Below, one piece after another: positions 11,826 through 22,800 of a stretch of 64,000 bases of DNA. The notes under the pieces are model-generated. The model saw nothing but the letters and a program-made list of their open reading frames with translations, made no database searches and was not told where the DNA came from. Within the stretch, counting starts at the first letter, position 1, and every line of letters begins with the position of its first letter. The position numbers and the translations under genes were made by a program. The stretch covers positions 20,239,904-20,303,903 of the forward strand of contig OZ038436.1 in assembly GCA_964036275.1 (NCBI GenBank). The letters are read 5' to 3'. The stretch is from Litoditis marina. Taxonomy: Eukaryota; Nematoda; Chromadorea; Rhabditida; Rhabditidae.

Positions 11826-13916
11826 ATGACAGCAGTACAGACGATGGTTTCTAAAAGGTTTCTGGAGTTTCTATTGAAACCCACCTATGAAAGTAAGTTC
11901 TAAAATTCATATTGTTTTTCAATTTTAATATCTAACACATCGACTCTTTTCGTCTCTGAAGCTATTTGTTATAATGCAAACTTTCACTTATTTACGCTGG
12001 CGCTAGTGGTACTCTCTTGTTCACTTTTTGTTTTAGACTTTTTTGTTTTTTTTCTTTTTTTTTGTTTTTTTCTAATTTGGTCTTGCTTATCTCTAGTTCC
12101 AATATGCTCTTCCTCGGTAAGCGGTTGAGTCCCGAAGTTGAACCGAACAGCAAGTTTTACTTCTTGCGGATACTTGAATTCATTAACCTGACAATGTGTT
12201 TTATCATTAAATTTATAAATGGATTCATTACTAGTACTTGTTCAGGCCTCGGAACTCCCCCCGCGGTCATCTGTCATTAGACCAAGGAAGGGACAGTCGT
12301 GCAGCCAGCTCCGCCAATACCCCGCCCCCTCGGTCAGTTTTTTCTCTGTGTCAACTTTTTCCACCGAAAAAACCAAGAATGTGCTTTTTTTCTGCCGAAT
12401 GTCGAAAACCACGACTTTTTTTTCGGTTGTTTGATAGTGAAAATTTATGAAATTTGAAGATTTTCCATTAAAACAGCTTCATCACCGCTTCACTTTTTCA
12501 CAACTTGCCGGTCTGTGGTTTCAGTAGGGACTGTGTGTTTTTTATGGGAAAATGTAAATGTTTTTTTTCATTTATTGATGATAATCTCTTTTCAGGGGAA
12601 AACGCCAGTACGGACGACACTGACGATGCCGAACACTCCCCGTCTGCTGCTCCGTGGCGCCAGTCTCCCCACAAGAAGTCAACCGAATGAAAAGACCGTT
12701 CCGGTGAGACCAGCTCCCATTGCCTTTTCTCTTTTCTGGTAATGGTTGACGCTGTTCGAGAGTCGTAACTCCAAATTACGATTAGTGATTCTAAACTGCA
12801 AACCGAACTCAAATTTTTCTTGATTGCTGTCTGTCTGATTTAACGTAAAACTGACGTGAGCTGTGCACTCGGTATGGTTGTTATCAGTTAACGGTAATGT
12901 GATAACGTATTTCTTTATTCTGACTATTTATTTATCTTTTTTGCACAAGTACCCAACCTTTCGTCTCAGGCGCCTCGAGTACGAGGCGACATTGAGAATC
13001 TGCTGACTTGCCACCATCCCACCGCCGCGCGACAGGCCACGCCCATCCAGCAGGGACCTTCTCCCAGGTACACAATTCAAATAATAACTTGGTCTAGTTT
13101 TGTCGGAGGCGTTGCGGAAAACGTTCAATGACTGTATCGGTACATGCTCAATGTGAGAGTTTCAAATGAGTTAAAGTATTCTTCATTCCGTTCCCCCATT
13201 TGTCAGAATTTTCCCTCTGAGATAGTCATGCTTTACGATGGGATTTTCACAATTTCTTCATGTACTTTACGAAATTTCGCATTTTCCGGTTCAGAAGGCA
13301 TTCATTACATTCATCCGCAGTACATTCATGAAATATCTGTTTACTTTTCAACATACTGTTCAAGGTTTCCTCTGGGATCAACCCATGGTATTCGCTGCCA
13401 TTATGCCTCGTCCACGAGACGTCGAATGGACGCTCATCCTCTGCCCTCCGGTCGAGTTAATCGACGTGAGCATCATTCTCTATTAGAATAATCTGGAAAC
13501 TGCGGTGAACTCGCTTATATGAGCCTTGAATACGACTGTTACTTACATCAATGTTTTCAATTGACTTGTCTATCAGTTTTTCACTCGCGGAGGTTCCAGC
13601 ACAATTCTGGAGCAAAATTTACAAACACACAAACACACAAACATTGGGTTTTTTTCGCAACTGTACGACTTGCGAAAATCAATACTAATCCGGAAAAACA
13701 ATCGATACCTGTCAGTTTTTGAAACGTTACGCTTAGTGGTCATAATTCGATTTGCTAAGTGTAAGGATTGCACGTTTGTGAAGAAGACGAATGTGACTCA
13801 TTGTAACTTGACTAGACTAATTGTTCAAGTTTGCAGGTCTCAACGTGAATGGTGGAGCTGCAGCCCTTCCCAGAGCACATGTACATAAACAAGAGAGCGA
13901 ACGGGAAGACATTTAG
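11826..13916 (+). CDS. spliced gene of unknown function, Pro/Arg/Ser-rich product
   Basis: Proposed exons: 11826-11892, 12097-12116, 12246-12332, 12596-12703, 12970-13067, 13365-13465, 13837-13916. Together they give 186 codons with compatible phases at every GT/AG junction. A TAA lies in frame directly before the chosen ATG; a second ATG follows six codons later. The middle of the protein is rich in Pro, Arg, Ser and Thr and looks disordered; the segment RGDIENLLTCHHP is its most protein-like stretch. I do not recognise the family. Exons 3 and 4 also have open alternative frames. The end is uncertain: exon 6 has a weak acceptor (TTCAAG). A better acceptor at 13320 (ATCCGCAG) keeps the phase but reads another frame (GFLWDQPMVF onward) and stops three codons into the last exon. 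A polyadenylation signal lies at 14258. Confidence 0.45.
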
Positions 13917-15250
13917 TCTCACCATCATCTACCCTGTATCTAGTCCCATCATGTTTACCTTTGTCTGTCACCTTTTGTGACATGTATTCTGTAGCCTGTG
14001 GTACGTAATGTATGTAGCCATGTTTTGTTTGTAGATTTCATTCAAATCTACCTCTATAGTGTTTTTGAACCGTTTATGACTTTCTTTGTTGCTTTTTTCC
14101 CATTCATGATCAGGATCGTAAACAATTGTTTACTTTTTTATGACTTGCTCAGTCGCAGAGATGGAGCACATTGTTGATTTTGTAATGTGAATCATGAATG
14201 GAGTTTTCGCGCATGAGGGTTTCGTCAACTTCTTCTTTTTATAACATTTGATCTTTGAATAAAAATTTGAACGAGACATTCTGTTTTTGCCCGTGTTTGT
14301 TTGGTATATCGTGCGCATCGCGTAGCGCTGCGCAGAATAGTTTTTGATCGCAAGAATCGCGGGCTTTAAAGAATCCGCCCCGCTCTAATTTTGGTATGAG
14401 TTAACAATCTGACCTTTTGGCAAATGAAAAACCATTATCAAAAATAAATACTTCTGAACGGTTTCTTTAAAAAGGGTCGATTAGAGTTTTCTCCGCTAGT
14501 TTTGCACCGTTTTTTGATCTGAAAGAAGTGGGAGAGAAAAGCAGAAGTTGTATATATATATATATATATATATTTTCAAATTCAAATTAATTCGTAGTGT
14601 TTCGCCAAAATGGCTTCATCCATGTCCGTGTGCAGCGAAAATGTCCGGCACGGTTTGGGCGTCATTGTGCGTGGTTATTGTACCTGCATTGATTGTTGAT
14701 TTGTTGGTTGATCAGTTTTGAATTTTTCCTCATGAATGTTTGTTATATACATGAAAAGCTCTTTCAGTTTCTAGTAGCTGCAAGTAAACTGCGTCTTTTC
14801 TCTTTTTGGAGATCAATATTGCTGGTTATGTCACACCATTCGCCAGAAAAATGAGGAAATTGTCATTTGAATGCAATGGATTTCTAATTGATTAGTGCTG
14901 AAAAGTTCATTGTATTTCCGAAGATGATACAAACCAAAGTATTATTTTCCGTGCTTGTTTCAACGGTGTGGAGTTTTTACTTGAATTGCTTTATTTTAAA
15001 TGTTTTCGGAGCAAGTTTTGTTTCGACCTCCGTTTCATCGAGATTCGAGAATCATTGCGGTTGCTTTCTAGACAAAATTGTTGACGGCACTGCATTTGTT
15101 CTCACTCGATTGTAGGATAAAACTTTTCTGTCACTAAGTTCACTAAAAAGGGGTATTAATGTTGAAAGTGGGATTTACCATTATAGATTGAAATGTTGTG
15201 CTGATAAGTGAAGAATTTCTTTCGGAAAAATAAAAAAACGAGATCAATAA
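13917..15250. other. 3' UTR and intergenic DNA
   Basis: AATAAA at 14258-14263 probably ends the unknown gene. A GC-rich palindromic motif follows at 14309, and a (TA)n tract lies at about 14551-14572. Nothing else is recognisable up to the foldback element at 15251. Confidence 0.5.
14309..14346. repeat. GCGC palindromic dispersed motif, copy 1
   Basis: Contains GTAGCGCTGCGCAG followed by AATAGTTTTTG. It nearly matches a second copy at 18266 over about 38 bp, and its core recurs at 22691. Confidence 0.75.
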
Positions 15251-15710
15251 GTATAAAAAAAAACGAGTGTGAAAGAGAAACCGGTTCGTTTTTCTCACTC
15301 AAGTGTATGAGAAACAGAAAAGAAGTTCAATAAATTTAAATGGAGATGAAAATCTAATCTCGCATTCTTCGAAGTATTACGGGTGATTTGACGATCGAGC
15401 CGTAACTGCCAGTGATTTTCAAACCAATAAAATGTTGATCGGAACAGCAGATCTGTCGGCAACCCTCTCATTACACAAATTATTCACGTAACGGAAAACA
15501 GCAACATTAACACCGTACAACTATGCAACTTGAATGAGCAAACTTGCACAATGTTGTGCACGCAGCACAATTCCAAACTTCGGACAAGACTTTTCGAGAA
15601 CGTGAGATCAGATTTTCATCTTCATTAAATTTATTGAACTTATTTTCTATTTCTCAACACTCCAGTGAGAAAAGAACTATTCGGTCTCTCTTTCACACTC
15701 GTTTTTTATA
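15251..15710. repeat. foldback MITE, GTATAAAA family, copy 1
   Basis: About 460 bp with imperfect inverted arms of roughly 115 bp. The outer ends read GTATAAAAAA...CGAGTGTGAAAGAGA. No coding capacity. Its right end abuts sequence homologous to the tRNA-Gly repeat unit. The same terminal sequence occurs in the element at 19058. Confidence 0.7.
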
Positions 15711-15712
15711 CT

Positions 15713-16285
15713 GATATATTTTGTTTTTGATCTCAATTTTGGTATTTTGTTACTCGAAACGTTTGTACTAAGTAAACCGAGCTTCATTACATCACATTTT
15801 CACCCGTCATTGGCTTGTAGTTATTTTCTTTACATTGAGTTTAGTAAGAATACTTTGTAAGTCGCTGTTATTACTTTGTAACCTCTAATAAACTTCGAGT
15901 ACCTTTGACTAGTTATAATATGGACGAGAGGTCGTCTAAATAAACTGGAACAATTCCGATTAACATCTTATTGTCCTACCGTATGACTTGTTTTCTTTTC
16001 CCGCAGTTCAATTGGAACAGTCTTCGTCATGAGAACGGGTTCTCTGGTTAGGCTCACATATACCAGCTAGGAACAACGCTCAGTACGTAGCGTCCGTGGT
16101 GTAATGGTCAGCATGGATGCCTTCCAAGCATTCGACGGGGGTTCGATTCCCCCCGGACGCATATATTTTGTTTTTGATTCCAAATTTGATATTTTGTTAC
16201 TCGAAACGTTTGTAATAACTAAACCAAGCTTCATTACCACATTTTCTCGCGTCTGGGGCTTGTAGTTACTTGTATTGTATGTACT
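15713..16285 (+). repeat. diverged solo copy of the tRNA-Gly repeat unit
   Basis: Homologous to the array unit from TATATTTTGTTTTTGAT onward: a post-tRNA flank, a complete pre-tRNA segment, one tRNA, and another partial flank. It lies about 11 kb from the array. Its pre-tRNA segment (GGACGAGAGGTCGTC) matches a rare unit type found in the array at about 48960 and 53200. Confidence 0.9.
16090..16161 (+). tRNA. tRNA-Gly(UCC), solo copy
   Basis: 72 nt including the discriminator A. It forms a 7-bp acceptor (GCGTCCG/CGGACGC), a 3-bp D stem, a 5-bp anticodon stem with loop CTTCCAA (anticodon UCC, reads GGA), and a 5-bp T stem GGGGG/CCCCC. The A box TGGTGTAATGG and B box GGTTCGATTCC fit the consensus. 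A T4 and then a T5 run shortly after the 3' end can terminate RNA polymerase III. Confidence 0.96.
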
Positions 16286-16858
16286 ATGTACACTATGAAT
16301 CAAAAATGAAGCAACAATAAAACATTTCTATAAAGGCTTTATTCATCAATTTTGAGCCTACCTTAGTTCGCGCTACCGGAAAGGACATTTCTAGAGGCTC
16401 CAAACGAAACATTCGTTTGAAATCGTGTTCAAAGATCTAACTTCAAATGAGTTGGTCACTCGCCATAGTATCCCGAGAATGTACCTCCAGAGGTATTGAT
16501 GTGCGAAATGATTAAGCATCTATAAACAATATTTAAGCGGGAGATGAATTCATTATGCCAGAGTTGGCGTGAATAGAACAACCAAATTCGAGATATCTCG
16601 GAAATGGAAGAAAACAACATTAAATAACAAAATCCCATATTCATTCATTCACGTCGTTCCGTTACGAGGTAGTGATCATGTCACAATGCTTATGTACACC
16701 GCTTCTTGTAAGGAAGTATGTAACACCCAATATTTGTCAACGTATTCTAGGGATGAGTGTCAGGAACAATGAGCGAACAATGAGAGAAAAGAAACGTATT
16801 CACAGGAGAAAGACACAAACAGTTATTCAGTACGCGTCATAAGAAGTGATTTGAACGT
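16286..16858. other. intergenic DNA
   Basis: AT-rich DNA between the solo tRNA unit and the 3' end of the chemoreceptor gene. No feature recognised. Confidence 0.4.
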
Positions 16859-19800
16859 TTAAAAGCCTACGGTGGTCTCGTCTTGGTAGCGGGACTTATA
16901 GAAAAAAATAAAAACACAAACTCCATAAACAGTTTCATAAATACAGACATATGTCCAAAAATCAGGATTAAAAGCACGTCGGTAACGATCAGTCGTTAGC
17001 AGAGGTATCAGGGCCTGAATGGACAGAATAGGTGGTCCGACTCCAAACAAAATGTACTCGAGGAACTGGGGCGGTTCAAAGATCTGAAATATAGATAATG
17101 AAAATTTTTCTCTATATATCTTTCTATTTCTCTCTTTCTCTCTCACACACACTTTCTATAGCTATTTTCTGCAATTGGCCAGAACGAGAGAGCATGCAGA
17201 TCAATGACGCGCAGACAGGCTAAGACAGTCTGCGTCTCTCTGACCTGCGCACTCTCTCGTTCAGCCAATAAAAAAGTGGCTGGCCAATTGGCTGGGAATT
17301 GACTGAGTATTGCATTCGACTGATCTGGCAGTTGGCTAGTCTTTTCATAACAAATAAAAATTCAAAAATTTCCAGTTTTTTGCACATATTTTGTGTTTAA
17401 ATGGTTACCATGGAAACTTGGTGTAATTTAAACAACTTTTCATGCGATAAAATAAATATTGAAAAACGGCGAGAAAAGATGGTTGGAATTACTGTTTTTA
17501 GTTTTGTCCATCAGGTTCAGTTGGCTGCTTGTGGGCGACGCGCCACCTACCACAGTTCGATACCCAGCTGGTGCGCATATTTTGATTATGCTGGTCACTA
17601 TTCCAACATAACTGACTCCGCCCATTAACATTTACTGTAACTTGCTACTATCGCTGCGTGAAACGAGCTATACCATCGGTTGTGTAAGGGGCGGGGTTGG
17701 GCGACCAGCCAGCGCATCTGCGTATCTTTGATCTACACTCTCTGAGCTGCTGAAGAGTAGTCAACGACCGCTCCGTCTACATCGCTCAATCAATCCAGCT
17801 CCTAGCCGTCTTACTCGAGAAAATGGCGAATATATCCACAAATATTCCGCATTTCTGAGCACAGGTGAGCTTTTTTCTTGAGGCTGAGTTCATTGTACAC
17901 TAACCTTTTTGTGTCCGCCAAACCAAACAAGTACGCCAACTGCGGTAATAACAGGAATAAATGTTTCATAGAGCACGATCTGAAACAGCGGGAGTTGAAG
18001 TTAAAGTTATCCCTATTCATCAATGTTCCACGCGAAACTTTGCAGAGAACAGGCTCAGAGGGAAACTCAGTGAGGCAGACCGAGTTTTGCGTACCATTCC
18101 CATCCGGCCAGGCAGCATTAGGGAGGCTCCAACTTGCGTAGATCTTCTACTACCAATACATCGCCAACAGAGGCCGTATCCAACAACTTTGCTCCGGGAG
18201 AGCAAATCTGGTTGGAATTTCGCTGCCGGGAGCCCGAAAACGCTCCCGGGGGAGGGAAACATTAATCGTGCGCAGCGCGGAGCGCTGCGCAGATTAGTTT
18301 TTGTTCAAAGGTCTGCAGACATTACAAAACAGATTATTACAATTTTCTTCAAAGTACGTCGACCATTTTCTTAGATTTTTGCATGAATCACTGAAGGGCA
18401 ACACGTCTACAAGATACTAAGTTCACGTTCCAAGTAGAATTTATTGAGAGGAGTTAGAGGGCCCATCGTCTCGCAAAAATGGCTTCCGTGCGGGGCGGCG
18501 GCGGTGGCGGCGGCGACAAAAGTGTCCGCCTCCTCAAATCTCGGCATACAAAATTAACTTATTCAAAAAATACTTACATTATTGAAAAGCTCTAAAAAAG
18601 TTGAGGTATACGTATTTTCCAGGTATGTCTGAAATTTGAATATTACGTGTGAGAGAGCCGAAAATGGTCTCGCGAAAAACCATGGATAGACCGGTTTCGT
18701 GAAAATAAAAATTAAAGAAGAGTTTAACGTGTAGTAGGAAGACGTTTTCCAATGAAGAACTCTTGACAGGCGGGTACAGCTTGGTTTTCACTCCTATTCA
18801 CATGTCTGATTGGCGGATTGGATAAACGCTCTATTCACGCACGGCGAACGAAGGTTCGATTCCTGCCTGGAGTCTAGAGTGGAAAATTTGCTATCACTTG
18901 AACGAGGTTACAACTACACCAAACGTTCTGCACTACGGCACGGTTTAAAACTCCAATAGAAAAACATAACATTCCTTGTTTAGCTTATTGTTCAAAAATA
19001 TCATTTTTTATCAAAAATGACAGTTACTTCGTAACCATAGAAAAAGAGTTCAATTAGTATAAAAAACGAGTGTAAAGAAAGTAAAGATTAGTTTTGGATA
19101 AATATGTACAAGAAATATAAAAGAAGTCCAATAAAAATATTTTGAGGAAAATGCTAATCTCGCTTCTCTTGAAAACAACGGAGTATAAGCTAGATTATTG
19201 TGAGTCGCAGTCAGAAGTTTTCTTCCGACAACCAAAATTAGGTATCCCTTTTTTTGAAATTCTAAACCGAGCGAGATTAGAGTTTTCCTCAAAATATTTT
19301 TATTGGACTTCTTTTATATTTCTTGTACATATTTATCCAAAACTAATCTTTACTTTCTTTACACTCGTTTTTTATACTAATGGTGGATACGACCACGGGG
19401 GGGGGGGGGGGGGTTGAATGCCTTGGTTTGACGTTCTACTGAAGTTTAAGTTCAATACTTGAAGTTTTCTCTTTATTTCTAGCACGTACATAGTACCGAG
19501 AAGATCACAAACTCACGCATTCTATTCTAAATTCCTATTATAAAAAATTGTAATTGAAACGTTCGAGTATGTACTGTAATAGAGTATGAACTGTACCTGC
19601 AATAGTCTGCAATGTTCCCTTCTCACAGTCCTAAAGGTGGTCCCAGTGAGTCTATGCAACAGATGGTGAACTTTACAGATTGCAAAAAGGAGCACAATTA
19701 TAGGGGTGCACACTGCGACACCTGAAAGTCAAATAGAGAGTAGATTGTACGATGATGGAAAGTGGAAAAAAATTACGATCAAACACAATTTTGCTCTGAG

Positions 19801-22800
19801 CAAACCTCTAATTTATCTATTACAATCATTATTCAACTAGGCACTTTAGACAATTTCTAATTCATTTCCCAGACAGTCCAAGTTAACTTAGAGGAAACTG
19901 CTGCAAAAACAATAGAAAGTCTAGAACGAGTGTAGCTCGATCACTAAATGCGCCTCGCGAGTTTCGAGCGAGGATCGACTAGATTGAAACCACACACACA
20001 CTATCACGTTGAGTGACATGAGAATATACCCTTCGCAATATAGACAGTTAGACAGTCTTTCATCTGCAACTCGTAAGTTGCTAGTCACTTCTCATCACGT
20101 CGTTGATTCCGAAATCACCGGCGAGAGTAATGGGAGAGTAACGGACAAATGCAGTTGCTTTACAGTCTTACAACTTCCAATGAGATGACCAGCCGTTTTA
20201 AGCGGCATTGGCGAGATAGTGTGCAGGTCAGCGAGACGCATACCTCGCTCCGACTATAGTCTTTTCATTCCTACTGAGACTCCTACAGTAGGAATACACA
20301 ACGTTCTATACGTGCAAACTACTTGAATGCTGTCGGAACAGTGGAAGATTCTGACAAATGATTCTGTTACCATATTGCAAAGAGTGTACCAAAATGTTCA
20401 TTTCGAGATCATTTCGAGATCACCCTATTAAGAGATAGTTTCGCACCAGGAAACGGTTGTTGCGAAAGCTGAATATGTACTGTAGGAGTCTCAGTAGGAA
20501 TGGTGTTGACTATACCCGCGCCCTTATTCATCAACGAAATCACATAAAGATTCAAGAACAGAAAGTTCAACAGAATTTTTGATGTTGATGTATCTCGCTG
20601 TGTTTGTAGTTGGATCCCCTTTCTTCCCGATTACAACTCGTCACTCGTCATTCATGGTGTATTTTGTGTTCAAACTACATTTGTATGATAGCTTCTATGC
20701 AAGAACAGAAAGGATTAACAGAACAGGACAGATTCATACGCAATAGCGTATGCAGTTTGAAACCTGCTCGGGCTGTTAAAACCCAACGCGAAACTTAACT
20801 CGACTCGAAAGAGCTCGAAAATGTTCTAGCTTCCCGGAAATTTTCGTCCTATAACAACTCATAACATACCTTTCGTATATATTCCTTTATATGTGGTAAT
20901 ATTGTACCCGATAGCCTTGGTAGCTTCTGATAAAGAAGTCGAATAGTCTTCAGTGAACATCAACATTATCTGTAGTAGCACAGTTACGTTTGTACCAGAA
21001 AGTTACCAAAACGTTCAAAAGATCGTTTTTCGAAGGTAACGAACTTTTTCTCACTAGGTTGGTAGAGACAAAGAGCCCACCACAGAAATTCTTATTGTTT
21101 TAAGATTCAATCAAATAGAATTAGATTTACAAAATTATAGTTAATAGAATCGAGTTGATATATGATGAGTGAAAGAGCGAATAAGAGTGTTAAAGACTAT
21201 CTAACGTGTCCACATAGAAAACATAGGACTACACACGTGAACTGTCTACTATTCAATTTGAAACGGAAGTGAGTGTGGCTTCCTTGTTGTGATAGGAAAA
21301 CTTTTGTTTCGTTTGGTCAGATTTTTGTGACCAACTCTCGGAAACGTAACTCTAAACTCACGTTTTCAAACAAGTGTTTGAAAAAAAGGACGAATATGTG
21401 GACCAGTCCTGACGCATCGGTCCTTCAAACTGTACATAAAATTTTTTTGGCTGTTTGAAGGACTGAAACGTTGGGATCGATTCACAAAATATTTCTTCAT
21501 AATATTTCTTATTTAAAGAGACTCACTGTTGTCACAAAGTAAGGCAGCGCACACGTTGGCAGAAGTATGAGCATTTGGGAAAGGGTGGCCCTCTTTCCCA
21601 AAATAACCCATAAACGATGACCAAACGAAATGGCTGTTGACAGAGCGTTGTTGGTTGACAAACCCACCAGGCACGCCAAACTGAAATATGGGCCCAATCA
21701 CAAATATACTGAAAGTAAATTGACCAGTCACGTAAACTAAGCATTCTAATGAAGAATCGTGCACTGCACTTTGTTATTACATGTTTCTGAGTTATGCTGT
21801 GTTCAACATATCTTTCACACAATTGTGCACTAGACCAACATTATACAACGGATATAAGGATACTCTCAAATTGTTTAAATTACTGTGTCAAAGGACTATT
21901 TGCGAGGAATCTCATTTAGGTCCCGCCGCCTATAATCCTGAACCTTCTGTATAGTTTGTTCTACTCATCTTTAAAGGGACCGTACCTCTTTAATTTGATG
22001 ATTCGAGTTATCAGTGGACACATGGGGACAAAAAATGGACAAAGCAGTCAGAATTAGTGAAAATTCCGCTACTTGGGTCGTTTTTGAGCAACTTTGAGTA
22101 CGGCCACAACGCGGAAGCCACAGCACGTACCTATTTTCATGGAGACGCGCACAAATTGTCCGCAAAACGTCCGTGAAACGTATCATAAATTCAATCACGT
22201 AACAACTGACATATTTAAAACTGTTTTAGTTATCTATACCTCTTTTTGGTTCAATTCAGATTGAAGTTGTGTTTATTAAAACCGAATTCATCTTTTGACC
22301 AAAAGTTTTGCAATACAGTAACCCTTAAGATATTTTGGCTCATAAAAAGCTTGGTTCTCGACTGATTTCCATTTTTCTTTTTTTGTGTGATAGTAAGGGA
22401 TCATCAGTACACTATTAAAGCAGTATCTTGAGACTTCATGTTTTTTAATCGATCCAAATTATAGAGAAACGGTCCCTTTAACTGTCTACCGTAATATGCA
22501 CAAGTCTCCAGATCAAATTTGGGTATCTCAGCGTTTTCCGTTCTACTCCAAATATTGCCGTGTTTTCTGTCCACTTAGTACTCACAAGTTTCTCACAAGT
22601 TTGGGAGCAAAACAGTGAATCGTTAACTAGAGGGCGCCTCCTGGACATATTCCTGATCACTGTAAAAGGACGTGGATTGGTGTAGCAGAGTATCGCGCGC
22701 AGCGCGAAGCGCTGCGTGTGAGTTGTGTTTGGTTTGGCAATTGCGGACCCATTTTTAGCTTTCAAACCACAGAAGTGTTCAAATAAAGTTTTTCTCGATA

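Noticed and set aside
17511..17575. Possible third tRNA-like sequence
   Set aside because: A B-box-like AGTTCGATACC is present, but the A box is poor and no stem forms.
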